This document shows, one piece after another, positions 15,539 to 24,482 of a stretch of DNA of 64,000 bases. Position 1 is the first letter of the stretch. Each line of letters starts with the position of its first letter. Origin of the DNA: Pseudomonadota bacterium (GTDB lineage: Bacteria > Pseudomonadota > Alphaproteobacteria > Rhizobiales > Rhizobiaceae); the NCBI GenBank assembly GCA_023404095.1, contig JAEYDD010000074.1:1-64000 (forward strand). The letters run 5' to 3'. A program made the translations under genes and the position numbers. The notes below the pieces were generated by a model that searched no databases, had not been told where the DNA came from, and was given only the letters and a program-made list of their open reading frames with translations.

Positions 15539-15724
15539 TCAGGTCGATTTGGCCTTCCGCTCGGCCTCGTCGAGCCTGTCCAGCAGATCGAGCAGCTGCT
15601 CCGGCAGGGGCTCGGTTTCGATCGAATCGTAGTAAGATCTCAACTTGCGACCGACGATGCCGTTGGAGTCGAGAGCGCTCGTCGTACCATCCGGCTTTCG
15701 GCCGCGCGTAGCGGGCTTGGTCAT
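15539..15724 (-). CDS. nepR: NepR anti-sigma factor
   Basis: A 61-residue protein with the NepR signature GRKLRSYYDSIETEPLP followed by the helix EQLLDLLDRLDEAE. NepR holds the general-stress sigma factor EcfG inactive and is itself captured by phosphorylated PhyR. The gene is divergent from phyR. In most relatives nepR is followed by ecfG in one operon; here it is followed only by a terminator, and no ecfG is found in the window. This matches a second, accessory NepR/PhyR pair such as RsiA2/RsiB2 of S. meliloti (established in that species; orthology here is inferred). Confidence 0.88.
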   Translation of the reverse strand: MTKPATRGRKPDGTTSALDSNGIVGRKLRSYYDSIETEPLPEQLLDLLDRLDEAERKAKST

Positions 15725-15873
15725 CGCTATCTGCTCCTTCGCGCCGGTCCATCAACTTTGTTTGGCCCCAAAGTCAGCCTAACCATTGGGGTTTGATTTC
15801 GCACCAAAATCGTTTCCGTGGAATGAATTTACAGGAAACTGACCGATTTCGGTACCAATTCAGGGAGAAGTAT

Positions 15874-16677
15874 ATGTCGCTATCCACCCGTATTGCACCC
15901 CATCTGCCGTTGTTGCGGCGTTTCTCGCGTGCGGTAACCGGCTCGCAGACCTCAGGAGATGCATATGTGGCAGCGATGCTGGAAGCGCTCGTCGAAGACA
16001 TAACGCTTTATCCCGAGCGATCGAATGACCGCATCAGCATTTTCCGGCTCTATTGCTCGCTGTTCGACAATGTGCAGGTGAACATTCCGCCGAGTTCGGA
16101 ATCGCCCTTCGGCTGGGAACGCCAGGCCGCAGCCAACCTTGCCCATGTCACGCCGCTGGCCCGCAAGGCCTTTCTCCTCGTTGCCGTGGAGGGTTTCGAG
16201 CTGGCCGAATGTGCCGACATCCTCGGCATCTCCGAGGAGGAGGCGAAGACGGCCCTTAACCAGGCGTCGCGCGAAATTTCCGAGCAGGTCGCGACCGACA
16301 TCCTCATCATCGAGGACGAACCGCTGATCGCCATGGACATCGAGGACATGGTCACTGCGATCGGTCACCGCGTCACCGGCATCGCGCGCACGCATTCCGA
16401 AGCCATCGAACTGTACCGACGCTCTCCGCCGGGCATGGTTCTGGCCGACATCCAGCTTGCCGACGGCAGCTCGGGCATCGACGCCGTCAACGACATCCTG
16501 AAGTCGAGCACCATTCCGGTCATCTTCATCACCGCCTTCCCGGAGCGGCTCCTGACCGGCGAGCGACCCGAGCCGGCGTTCCTCGTGACCAAGCCGTTCA
16601 ATCCGGACATGGTCAAGGCGTTGATCAGCCAGGCGCTGTTCTTCGACGAGCATTCGCGGCTGGCCAAAAGCGCCTGA
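15874..16677 (+). CDS. phyR: PhyR-type anti-anti-sigma response regulator
   Basis: A 267-residue two-domain protein: an N-terminal sigma-factor-like domain (about residues 1-135) and a C-terminal receiver (about 142-260). Asp192 in VLADIQLAD is the likely phosphate acceptor, with the acidic pocket IIEDEP (145-150) and Lys240 in VTKPF. On phosphorylation PhyR sequesters NepR and frees EcfG. The ATG at 15874 has GGGAGAAG upstream; earlier in-frame codons from 15793 do not resemble PhyR. It is divergent from nepR and ends at a good terminator. No PhyK-type kinase gene is adjacent. Confidence 0.93.
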   Translation: MSLSTRIAPHLPLLRRFSRAVTGSQTSGDAYVAAMLEALVEDITLYPERSNDRISIFRLYCSLFDNVQVNIPPSSESPFGWERQAAANLAHVTPLARKAFLLVAVEGFELAECADILGISEEEAKTALNQASREISEQVATDILIIEDEPLIAMDIEDMVTAIGHRVTGIARTHSEAIELYRRSPPGMVLADIQLADGSSGIDAVNDILKSSTIPVIFITAFPERLLTGERPEPAFLVTKPFNPDMVKALISQALFFDEHSRLAKSA

Positions 16678-16703
16678 TCTCGGTCTCGAAAATCCGGATT
16701 CAA

Positions 16704-16732
16704 AAGGGCGGACCGCCACGCGGCCCGCCCTT
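16704..16732 (+). terminator. Terminator between phyR and ridA
   Basis: AAGGGCGG pairs with CCGCCCTT, with an inner CCG/CGG pair. It lies 26 bases after the phyR stop and can also serve the converging ridA gene. Confidence 0.7.
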
Positions 16733-16795
16733 CTCATTTTCCGTCCCGTCGGTCCGCGCGCGTCACGACGCACGGCAGACTTGACCGATCGAGGA

Positions 16796-17143
16796 TCAGG
16801 CCTGTGCGGCGGTGATGATGATCTCGACCAGATATTCCGGGCCAGCCAGCTTGGATTCGCCAGTGGCGCGTGCCGGTGTGTGGCCCTGCGGCACCCAGGC
16901 GTCCCAGACGGCGTTCATCTTCTGGAAATCGGCCATGTCGGCAAGCCAGATCTGGGCGGACAGGATGCGGGTCTTGTCGGAGCCGGCGAGCGCCAGCAGT
17001 CGGTCGATCTCGGCCAGGACCTGCTTCGTCTGCGTCGTGACGTCGGCACCCGGCTCACCGACCTGGCCGGCCAGGTAGATCGTGCCGTTGTGAACGACTG
17101 CGCCGCTCATGCGGGCGCCGGTTTCAAAGCGAGTGATGGTCAT
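16796..17143 (-). CDS. RidA/YjgF/UK114 family protein
   Basis: A 115-residue protein of the RidA family, whose members hydrolyse reactive enamine/imine intermediates or have related roles. The start ATG at 17143 gives MTITRFETGARMSG; an upstream in-frame ATG at 17188 is less likely because it lacks family similarity. Typical features are YLAGQVG near residue 25, the motif NAVWDAWVPQGHTPARA, and ITAAQA at the end. The conserved Arg in PARATGE would contact substrate carboxylate in true RidA. This belongs to a broader subgroup (RutC/Rid6-7-like), so the substrate cannot be named. Confidence 0.85.
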   Translation of the reverse strand: MTITRFETGARMSGAVVHNGTIYLAGQVGEPGADVTTQTKQVLAEIDRLLALAGSDKTRILSAQIWLADMADFQKMNAVWDAWVPQGHTPARATGESKLAGPEYLVEIIITAAQA

Positions 17144-17315
17144 CGGTTCGTTCCTGTCTTTGGTGTTTCGAGCCCTGTGGCCGGCCAAACAGAGGCGGCA
17201 GCCACCCGCCGGCGGGTATCGTGAGCGGCCTCAGGTCTATACGATTGCCGCAGGCGCATTGCCAGCACGATTGTGCCAGTGGAAATTGTGCCCGCCGAGC
17301 CATCCAAGGAGCCGT

Positions 17316-17843
17316 CTACCGGCCTTGCTCCCAAAGCGCGGAGAGCTCTCTCAGGCTGGCGGCAATGACGTCCGTCACCGTCGCATCGATGTCCACCGTC
17401 ACCACGTCCGGTTCGGCGGAAGGGTCCTCAAGGGCCGCAAGCTGGCTGTCGAGCAGGCTTGCCGGCATGAAATGCCCCTTCCGCTCCCCCATCCGCTCAA
17501 GCAGAAGCGCGCGGCTGCCGCTCAGGAACACGAAGGATAGGCCGGTTCCCGCGGCAGACCGGAGGCAGTCGCGGTAGCTGCGCTTCAAGGCGGAGCAGGC
17601 GGCGACGATCCCCCGCTCCGATGCCGTGGCCTCGCGCAGCCGCTCGCCGATCCGCTGCAGCCAGGGCCAGCGGTCGGCATCCGTCAGCGGCACGCCCTTC
17701 GACATCTTGTCGATACTGGCCTGCGGATGCAGCCGGTCGCCCTCGAGGAACGAATAGCCGAGGCTTGCGGCAAGGCCTTCCGCGACGGAAGTCTTGCCGC
17801 AACCGGATACGCCCATCACGACGATCGCCCTGCCGTTATCCAC
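17316..17843 (-). CDS. gntK: Gluconokinase GntK
   Basis: A 175-residue carbohydrate kinase of the GntK family, phosphorylating D-gluconate to 6-phosphogluconate for the Entner-Doudoroff pathway. The P-loop GVSGCGKTS is at residues 11-19, followed by the family motif FLEGDRLHP at about 34-42 and LTDADRWPWL. VFLSGSRALLLERM resembles the lid region. It starts 8 bases after the dppF stop and may be expressed with the dpp operon. The zwf-pgl-edd genes that use its product lie at the right end of the window. Confidence 0.92.
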   Translation of the reverse strand: MDNGRAIVVMGVSGCGKTSVAEGLAASLGYSFLEGDRLHPQASIDKMSKGVPLTDADRWPWLQRIGERLREATASERGIVAACSALKRSYRDCLRSAAGTGLSFVFLSGSRALLLERMGERKGHFMPASLLDSQLAALEDPSAEPDVVTVDIDATVTDVIAASLRELSALWEQGR

Positions 17844-17851
17844 AACCGGCC

Positions 17852-18679
17852 TCAGGCGCGCTTGCGCCGCTCGAGACGGGCCTTGATCGCCTCCACGTCG
17901 ACGCGCGGCGTAGCCGCAAACAGCGTCTTGGTGTAGCTGTGCTGCGGATCGTTGAACACCTGGTCGCGACTGCCGTATTCGACCGCCTCCCCGAAGTACA
18001 TCACCATCACGTCGTCGGAGATGTGGCGCACCACCGAGAGGTCGTGGCTGATGAAGACGTAGGTGAGGTGAAACTCTTCCTGCAGATCGGCGAGAAGGTT
18101 GAGCACCTGAGCCTGGACCGACAGGTCGAGTGCCGAGACCGGCTCGTCAAGCACCAGAAGGCGCGGATTGAGCATCAAGGCGCGAGCGATCGCCACGCGC
18201 TGGCGCTGGCCGCCGGAGAACATGTGCGGGTAGCGGCTGTAGTGCTTCTCCTCAAGCCCCACCTTCTTCAGCATCGCCATCGCCCTGTCCCGGCGCTCCG
18301 CGGCAGGGATCTTGGTGTTGATGATGAGTGGCTCACTCAGGATGTCGCCGATTTTCTTGCGCGGGTTCAGCGAACCGTAGGGGTTCTGGAAAACGATCTG
18401 TACCTTGCTGCGCATGTCGGACGACAGCGGTTCGGCCGCGATATCCACCTTCTGGCCGTCGATCAGCATCTCGCCGGAGGTCACCGGATCGATCATCGTG
18501 ACCATGCGGGCAAGCGTTGACTTGCCGCAGCCGCTTTCGCCCACGATCGAGAGCGTCTTGCCCTGCTCGACCTTGAAACTCACGCCCTTGACCGCATGGA
18601 CCGTCTTGCTCTTTTTGAGAAGGCTTCCGGGGATGTGGTAGTCGCGCTTGAGATTGCGCGCCTCAAGAACGGGGGTCAT
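17852..18679 (-). CDS. dppF: Dipeptide ABC transporter ATP-binding protein DppF
   Basis: The second ATPase of a dipeptide/oligopeptide importer, 275 residues from the ATG at 18679, which overlaps the dppD stop (ATGA). The frame is open upstream to 19219 but that part is a shadow of dppD. Walker A GESGCGKST, the signature FSGGQRQR and Walker B LLVLDEPVSALD are present. The linker YHIPGSLLKKSKTVHAVKGVSF is typical of DppF/OppF. It completes the heteromeric ATPase pair with DppD. Confidence 0.92.
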   Translation of the reverse strand: MTPVLEARNLKRDYHIPGSLLKKSKTVHAVKGVSFKVEQGKTLSIVGESGCGKSTLARMVTMIDPVTSGEMLIDGQKVDIAAEPLSSDMRSKVQIVFQNPYGSLNPRKKIGDILSEPLIINTKIPAAERRDRAMAMLKKVGLEEKHYSRYPHMFSGGQRQRVAIARALMLNPRLLVLDEPVSALDLSVQAQVLNLLADLQEEFHLTYVFISHDLSVVRHISDDVMVMYFGEAVEYGSRDQVFNDPQHSYTKTLFAATPRVDVEAIKARLERRKRA

Positions 18680-19530
18680 CGAACGGCTCCCTCGAAGATC
18701 TGTTGATCGGTGAGCTTTTCCGTGATCGTCGGCAGCCTGCCGCCCACGGCATTTTCCGGCAGCGCGGACAGCAGCGCCTTGGTGTAGACGCTCTTCGGAT
18801 TCTCGAACAGCGAGAGCACGTCGGCCTCCTCGATCTTCCTGCCCTTGTACTGCACGATCACGCGATCGGCGGTCTCGGCGACCACGCCCATGTCGTGCGT
18901 GATCATGATCAAGCCCATGCCATGCTCGGCCTGGAGCTTCATCAGAAGGTCGAGGATCTGCTTCTGGATCGTCACGTCGAGCGCCGTTGTCGGTTCGTCG
19001 GCGATCAAAAGCTTCGGATTGCAGGCGAGCGCTGTCGCGATCATCACACGCTGGCACTGACCGCCAGACATCTGGTGCGGATAGTGGCCGAGCCGTTCCT
19101 CCGGGTTGGGGATGCCGACAAGCTGGAACAGCTCGATCGCCCGGGCGCGCCGCGCCTTGCGATCGAGATCGGTATGCACGCGCAACACCTCCTCGATCTG
19201 GTAGCCGACGGTGAAACACGGATTGAGGCTGGCGACCGGCTCCTGGAAGATCATCGAGATCTCCTTGCCGATGATCTTGCGCCGCTCGGCGTCCGACATC
19301 GACTGCATGTCGCGGCCGTTGAAGGTGAGCTTGTCGGCGGTGACCTTGGCGGTCCAGGGCAGAAGACCCATGGCGGCCAGCATGGAAACGGACTTGCCCG
19401 AGCCGGATTCGCCGACGATGGCGAGCACCTCGCCTTCGTCGACCTTCAGCGAGACGCCGTCAACGGCCCGGAACGGGCCAGAGGCCGTCTGGAATTCGAC
19501 GACCAGGTTCTGGATTTCGAGGAGCGACAT
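18676..19530 (-). CDS. dppD: Dipeptide ABC transporter ATP-binding protein DppD
   Basis: The first ATPase of the importer, 284 residues starting MSLLEIQNLVVEF. A GTG directly upstream (19533) is also possible; both overlap the dppC stop. Walker A GESGSGKS, the signature MSGGQCQR and Walker B LLIADEPTTALD are intact. The DppD/OppD-specific C-terminal region that follows the ABC fold is present in shortened form. It sits between dppC and dppF with overlapping ends, so the subunits should be made in balance. Confidence 0.93.
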   Translation of the reverse strand: MSLLEIQNLVVEFQTASGPFRAVDGVSLKVDEGEVLAIVGESGSGKSVSMLAAMGLLPWTAKVTADKLTFNGRDMQSMSDAERRKIIGKEISMIFQEPVASLNPCFTVGYQIEEVLRVHTDLDRKARRARAIELFQLVGIPNPEERLGHYPHQMSGGQCQRVMIATALACNPKLLIADEPTTALDVTIQKQILDLLMKLQAEHGMGLIMITHDMGVVAETADRVIVQYKGRKIEEADVLSLFENPKSVYTKALLSALPENAVGGRLPTITEKLTDQQIFEGAVR

Positions 19531-20456
19531 CACGACCTCTTCAATTTCGGATCAAGAGCATCGCGCAGGCCGTCGCCCATCAGGTTGATGGCGAGCACGG
19601 TGATGAGAATGGCAAGGCCCGGGAAGGTGACGACCCACCAGGCGCGCTGGATGAATTCGCGCGCTTCGGCAAGCATCGTGCCCCATTCCGGCGTCGGCGG
19701 CTGGGCGCCCATGCCGAGGAAGCCGAGGGCTGCCGCGTCCAGGATCGCCGCCGAGAAGGCAAGCGTCGCCTGAACGATCAGTGGCGCCAGGCAGTTCGGC
19801 AGGATGGTCAGGAACATCAGCCGCAGGGTGCCAGCACCCGCCACTTTCGAGCCGACCACATAATCCTTGGTGCGCTCAGTCATCACGGCCGCACGCGTCA
19901 GGCGCACGAAATGCGGCTGGTTGACGAGCGAGATCGCGATCATCGCATTCAGCAGCCCGGGGCCGAGCACTGCGACCAGCACCAGCGCCAGCAGCAGCGA
20001 GGGAAACGCCAGGATGATGTCCATGATGCGCATGATGAAGGTGTCGACCCGCCCGCGGAAATAGCCGGCGACGAGACCGATCAGCACACCCGAGATCACC
20101 GAAAGCGTCACGACGACGAGACCGATGAAGAGTGAGAAGCGCGCGCCATAGATCAGACGCGAGAGGATGTCGCGGCCGACAGCGTCCGTGCCGAGGATGT
20201 GCCCCCAGCTGCCGCCTGCCTGCCAGACCGGCGGCATCAGCAACATGTCGCGGTTCTGGACGCTCGGGCTGTGCGGCGCGACGATGGGCGCGAAGATCGC
20301 GACGAACAGGATGATCAGGAAGATCACCAGGCCGATAACCGCACCCTTGTTGCGCGAGAAGTAGAACCAGAATTCGGAGAGACCGGATGGCGGCGCCTTG
20401 GCTTCGGCGAGCTTCTGATCGACGGCCTTGGTTTCTATTGCAGTCATTTCAGCCAC
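19530..20456 (-). CDS. dppC: Dipeptide ABC transporter permease DppC
   Basis: A 308-residue permease of the DppC/OppC type. The N-terminal cytoplasmic stretch of about 35 residues precedes a first membrane segment (GAVIGLVIFLIILFVAIFAP). Five further segments follow, with the EAA loop near GAGTLRLMFLTILPNCLAPL. The conserved LGTDAVGRDILSRLIYGARFSL motif is diagnostic. It starts 3 bases after the dppB stop and overlaps dppD. The alternative start MTAIETK at 20447 would shorten the protein by three residues. Confidence 0.93.
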   Translation of the reverse strand: MAEMTAIETKAVDQKLAEAKAPPSGLSEFWFYFSRNKGAVIGLVIFLIILFVAIFAPIVAPHSPSVQNRDMLLMPPVWQAGGSWGHILGTDAVGRDILSRLIYGARFSLFIGLVVVTLSVISGVLIGLVAGYFRGRVDTFIMRIMDIILAFPSLLLALVLVAVLGPGLLNAMIAISLVNQPHFVRLTRAAVMTERTKDYVVGSKVAGAGTLRLMFLTILPNCLAPLIVQATLAFSAAILDAAALGFLGMGAQPPTPEWGTMLAEAREFIQRAWWVVTFPGLAILITVLAINLMGDGLRDALDPKLKRS

Positions 20457-20459
20457 CTC

Positions 20460-21464
20460 CTAGTGCCGGATCCGCGGGTTGATGAACCCGTAGAGCAGAT
20501 CGACGATCAGGTTCACCAGCATGATGACACCGGCGATCAGCATCAGGCCGCCCTGCACCACCGCGTAATCCCGCTTGAACACCGAATCGACCATCCACTT
20601 GCCGATGCCCGGCCAGGAGAAGATCGTTTCCGTCAGGATCGCGCCGGCCAGCAGCACGCCGACCTGCAGGCCGATCGTGGTGATGACCGGAATCATGGCG
20701 TTGCGCAACGCATGGACGCCTACGACACGCAAGGGTGCGAGCCCCTTGGAGCGGGCGGTGCGGACGTAATCCTCACCCAGCACTTCGAGCATCGCCGAGC
20801 GCGTCTGTCGGGCGATGACCGCCAGCGGAATCGTCGCCAGCACGATCGTCGGCAGGATCAGGTAGGTGACCGCCGACTTGAAGGCGCCAGCCTGCCCGGA
20901 CAGCAGGCTGTCGATCAGCATGAAGCCTGTGACGGGCGGGAAGAAATACAGGAGCGAGATCCGACCCGAAACGGGCGTCCAGCCCAGATACCCGGAGAAG
21001 AAGATGATCAGCAGCAGGCCCCACCAGAAGATCGGCATCGAATAGCCGACCAGGGCCGCGCCCATCACGGTCTGGTCGATCCATGAGCCGCGCTTTACAG
21101 CCGCCAGAACGCCTGCGGGAATCCCGAGACAGACGGCGAGGATAATGGCGCAGAGCGACAGTTCCAGGGTCGCCGGGAAGAGCTGCAGGAAGTCTTCAAG
21201 CACCGGGCGCTTGGTGACGATGGAGCTGCCGAAGTCGCCGGTCAGCAGTCCGCCCAGGTAATCCAGGTACTGGATGTACATCGGCCGGTCTAGCCCGAGC
21301 TGGTTCATCAGTTCGGCATGGCGTTCGGGAGACATGACCCGTTCGCCGGACATCAGCATGACCGGGTCGCCGGGAAGAAGTCGGATGAACGAGAAGGCAA
21401 TGATCGATACCCCGATGAACGTGGGTACCAGGACGGCGAGCCGTCCGAGAATGAAGCGTAGCAT
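20460..21464 (-). CDS. dppB: Dipeptide ABC transporter permease DppB
   Basis: A 334-residue permease of the DppB/OppB type beginning MLRFILGRLAVLVPTFIGVS at the ATG at 21464; the 21 upstream in-frame codons overlap a hairpin and are not family-like. Six membrane segments are visible. The EAA motif ARSKGLAPLRVVGVHALRNAMIPV and the ending FINPRIRH are typical. It is separated from dppA by a 96-base gap containing a strong stem-loop. Confidence 0.93.
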   Translation of the reverse strand: MLRFILGRLAVLVPTFIGVSIIAFSFIRLLPGDPVMLMSGERVMSPERHAELMNQLGLDRPMYIQYLDYLGGLLTGDFGSSIVTKRPVLEDFLQLFPATLELSLCAIILAVCLGIPAGVLAAVKRGSWIDQTVMGAALVGYSMPIFWWGLLLIIFFSGYLGWTPVSGRISLLYFFPPVTGFMLIDSLLSGQAGAFKSAVTYLILPTIVLATIPLAVIARQTRSAMLEVLGEDYVRTARSKGLAPLRVVGVHALRNAMIPVITTIGLQVGVLLAGAILTETIFSWPGIGKWMVDSVFKRDYAVVQGGLMLIAGVIMLVNLIVDLLYGFINPRIRH

Positions 21465-21483
21465 GGGAGCCAATCCCTGTTGG

Positions 21484-21515
21484 AAAAAACCGACGGCCCG
21501 AATGTCTTCGGGCCG
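21484..21515 (-). terminator. Stem-loop with T run between dppA and dppB
   Basis: On the minus strand CGGCCCGAA pairs with TTCGGGCCG around a GACA loop, followed four bases later by six T residues. It follows the dppA stop and precedes dppB, so it likely acts as a partial terminator or 3' stabiliser, giving more binding protein than permease. Confidence 0.75.
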
Positions 21516-21560
21516 CCGGCAATGCACACTCTTTGTCGGCGTGCTTTTCTTGTTGGTATT

Positions 21561-23156
21561 TTACTCGGCGATGTCCACACCGTCAAAGCGGTGGATGCCG
21601 AGCGGGTCCATCACGAAGCCCGTGACCTTCTTGTTCATCGGGACAGCGACGAGCGAGTGGTCGATGGTGTTCCAGGGGGCTTCCTTCTTGAAGATGACCT
21701 GAGCCTCTTCATAGTACTTCGTGCGCTCTGCAACGTCGGCGGTCGCCTTGGCCTTCGTCATCAGGTCGTCGAATTCCTTGTTGCACCACTGCGCGCGGTT
21801 ATTGCCGCCGACGGCATCGCAACCCAGCAGCGTGTCGAGGAAGTTGTCCGGATCGCCGTTGTCGCCGGTCCAGCCGAGGATGACGGCACCGTCGCGATTC
21901 TTGTCGGAGGAGAGCTTGAGGTACTCGGCCCACTCGTAGGAGACGATCTCGACCTCCACACCGATCTTGGCAAGGTCGGCCTGCATCAGCTCGGCGGCGC
22001 GACGCGCGTTGAGCATGTAGGGGCGAGCGACCGGCATGGCCCAGATCTTCATCTTGAGGCCGGAGACGCCGGCATCCTCAAGCATCTTCTTGGCTGCTTC
22101 CGGATCGTACTTGTCGTCTTCGACAGCGTCATTGTACGACCACATCGTCGGTGGGATCGGGTTCTTGGCAACCGTTGCAGCACCCTGGAACACCGCATCG
22201 ACGATGGCCTGCTTGTTGACGGCCATGTTGAGGGCCTTGCGGACCTCGACCTTGTCAAACGGAGCCACCAGCGTGTTGTAGGCGAGGTAGGCGACGTTCA
22301 GGCCTTCCTGCTCCAGAACCGTGAGGTTCGGATCTTCCTTCAGGCCGGCAACGTCTGCGGCATTCGGATAAGGCATGATATGGCATTCGCCGGCCTTGAG
22401 CTTCTGGGCGCGGACGGCGGCATCGGTCGTGATCGCGAAGACGAGGTCGTCGATCTTCTGCGCGCCGCCCCAGTAATCCGGGTTGGCCTTGTAGCGGATG
22501 GCGGCGTCGGCCTGATAGGCGACGAAGGTGTAGGGGCCGGTACCGAGCGGCTGCTGGTTCATCAGCTCCATCTTGCCGTCGGCTTCGAGCTTGTCGGCGT
22601 ACTCCTTCGACAGGATCGAGGCGAAGTCCATGCCGAGGTTGGCGAGGAACGGCGCTTCCGGGCGGTTGAGGGTGAACTTGACCGTGAGATCGTCAACCTT
22701 CTCGATCGACTTGATCAGTTCCGGGAAGCCCATGCCGGCGAAGTACTCCCAGGACGCGCCCGCGACGTACTTGTTCCACTTGTTGTCTTCCTTGTACTGG
22801 CGCTCGAACGAGAAAATGACGTCGTCGGCATTCAATTCGCGCGTCGGCGTAAAGAACTCGGTCGTCTGGAACTTCACGCCCGGACGGAGCTTGAAGGTAT
22901 AGACGGTGCCGTCGTCGGAAACGGTCCAGCTTTCGGCAAGGCCCGGCTCGATCTCCGTGCTGCCGTGCTTGAATTCAACGAGGCGGTTGTAAACCGTCCG
23001 CGACGATGCGTCGAACGTCGTGCCGGCGGTGTACATGCCCGGATCGAAGCCTTCCGGCGATCCTTCGGAGCAATAGACGAGGGTCTTGGACCAGGCGGCA
23101 GACGCCATCATGGACGCAAGCGCGGTCGCCGCGAGGAGAGTAGTCAGCTTTTTCAT
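21561..23156 (-). CDS. dppA: Dipeptide ABC transporter substrate-binding protein DppA
   Basis: A 531-residue periplasmic binding protein of the SBP_bac_5 family. The signal peptide MKKLTTLLAATALASMMASAAWS precedes KTLVYCSEGSPEGFDPG, the typical mature start of DppA. The family motif region AESWTVSDDGTVYTFKLRPGVKF and the late stretch DNFLDTLLGCDA are present. It is the first gene of the operon dppA-B-C-D-F, with GGGAAG before the ATG. Substrates are most likely dipeptides; some relatives also bind haem precursors such as 5-aminolevulinate, which sequence cannot exclude. Confidence 0.93.
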   Translation of the reverse strand: MKKLTTLLAATALASMMASAAWSKTLVYCSEGSPEGFDPGMYTAGTTFDASSRTVYNRLVEFKHGSTEIEPGLAESWTVSDDGTVYTFKLRPGVKFQTTEFFTPTRELNADDVIFSFERQYKEDNKWNKYVAGASWEYFAGMGFPELIKSIEKVDDLTVKFTLNRPEAPFLANLGMDFASILSKEYADKLEADGKMELMNQQPLGTGPYTFVAYQADAAIRYKANPDYWGGAQKIDDLVFAITTDAAVRAQKLKAGECHIMPYPNAADVAGLKEDPNLTVLEQEGLNVAYLAYNTLVAPFDKVEVRKALNMAVNKQAIVDAVFQGAATVAKNPIPPTMWSYNDAVEDDKYDPEAAKKMLEDAGVSGLKMKIWAMPVARPYMLNARRAAELMQADLAKIGVEVEIVSYEWAEYLKLSSDKNRDGAVILGWTGDNGDPDNFLDTLLGCDAVGGNNRAQWCNKEFDDLMTKAKATADVAERTKYYEEAQVIFKKEAPWNTIDHSLVAVPMNKKVTGFVMDPLGIHRFDGVDIAE

Positions 23157-23582
23157 AGCGAGCTTCCCAGATTTTGCTTTTTGTTTGTTTCGGTCGCGGG
23201 TGCAGAAGTCGGGCCCCCGGCCTTGCGCGGATGGAACGATATTTGCCGCGCGATTGCAATAAGCCCGCGAATAAATTTATCCAGATGTAAAACAGTAGAG
23301 AAAAATCATCCGCTGAAGGCATTTTGCGGCCCATTTCATCGGCATCGCGCCCATTGCCGGCCGGCGACGTATACCGGGCAAGGATTAAACGGAAACAACC
23401 ACCAGCATGTCTGACCGACACGCTAGAAAACGTACGAAATTGCTGCTGGAAACGGTCTGTTGCGTGCATGGCAGGCATATCTTCACGGAAAAATGTGTCC
23501 CACTGCGAAAAAACGGGCCTAATACTCTTTGCTCATGCTTTTTGCGCGGCTACAGTTCGGCGTCAGATGGTTGGGGAGCCGC
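23157..23582. other. Intergenic region between dppA and a LuxR-type gene
   Basis: About 426 bases separating divergent dppA and the LuxR-type regulator gene. It must hold both promoters. The part from about 23220 to 23320 is AT-richer. I see no clear sigma-70 or EcfG box, no strong palindrome and no convincing small gene. Confidence 0.5.
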
Positions 23583-24305
23583 GTGGCCGCACTTTCACCG
23601 CATCATCGCCGATATGATTTCGAATGCGATTTGGACAAAGCTCTCAATCGTGTCGATTTCTTCCGCCTGTTTCACGGCACGGCGCTACGCTTCGGCTTCG
23701 AGCATTTCTGCGTCATTCAGTTGGCGGCGGATCAAGAAGGCGGCAGCCTTGCGAGCAAGCTTGTGCTGCACGACCTGTCCGCCGGTCTTGCGGAAACCTA
23801 TGACAAGCGGCACCGCTTCCAAGACTCCGACGTGGCGAAAAGCCTTCACCGCTCGGCCATACCCACGGTCTGGCGTGCCGAGGACCTGCCGGTTGAGATC
23901 GGCGACGGCGCGACGCACAGCCTGCTCACGCAACTCGGTTTCGAGTTGGCGGCGGTCGTCCCCGTGCAGGCCCCGTCCGGCGCCCGCCACGCGGTGATCT
24001 ATCTCGGCGACAACAGCGACATCCATCGCCAGCAGCACATGGAACTATGCTACGAGACCGCTTGCGTCTTTGACTACTTCTACCGTGCCGTCCTGTCGAT
24101 CAAAACCGGAACAGGCCTGACGCCGCGCGAGACCGAAATCCTGCGGTGGATATCCTATGGCAAGACGGCGAGCGAAATAGCGCTCATCGTTTCGGTCTCG
24201 GAGCATACCGTCAACTCCCATACCGCAACGATCCTGAAGAAGCTCGACGTGGTGAACCGCACGCAAATGGTCGCCAAGGCGATCCGAGAGCAGATCATTC
24301 AGTAG
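23583..24305 (+). CDS. LuxR-family transcriptional regulator with N-terminal autoinducer-type domain
   Basis: About 240 residues from the GTG at 23583, which has GGGGAG at good spacing; TTG at 23529 and ATG at 23535 are alternatives without a clear ribosome site. The N-terminal half (about residues 15-165) resembles the autoinducer-binding domain, although the usual Trp/Tyr/Asp set is only partly recognisable. The C-terminal LuxR helix-turn-helix is clear: LTPRETEILRWISYGKTASEIA, then VSEHTVNSHTATILKKL. No luxI-type synthase is nearby, so this is a LuxR solo. A receiver-only protein gene follows. Confidence 0.85.
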   Translation: MAALSPHHRRYDFECDLDKALNRVDFFRLFHGTALRFGFEHFCVIQLAADQEGGSLASKLVLHDLSAGLAETYDKRHRFQDSDVAKSLHRSAIPTVWRAEDLPVEIGDGATHSLLTQLGFELAAVVPVQAPSGARHAVIYLGDNSDIHRQQHMELCYETACVFDYFYRAVLSIKTGTGLTPRETEILRWISYGKTASEIALIVSVSEHTVNSHTATILKKLDVVNRTQMVAKAIREQIIQ

Positions 24306-24482
24306 CCCGGACCACTGGGAACGGTGTACAATTGTATAACGAGGGGTTGTGGTAGACCGTTTGTTGAACCACAGTGCGACGAATGTGGCGGGATGCTACC
24401 GCGGCTTCCGGACGACGGCGCGCGAGGCCAACCGGTCCACATGCAACAGATACAACCGGTTAACGCCCAGGCCGAGTTCGCC

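Noticed and set aside
15725..15873. EcfG promoters for nepR and phyR
   Set aside because: GGAAA and GGAAT sequences are present but no GTT lies at the required 16-17 base distance on either strand.
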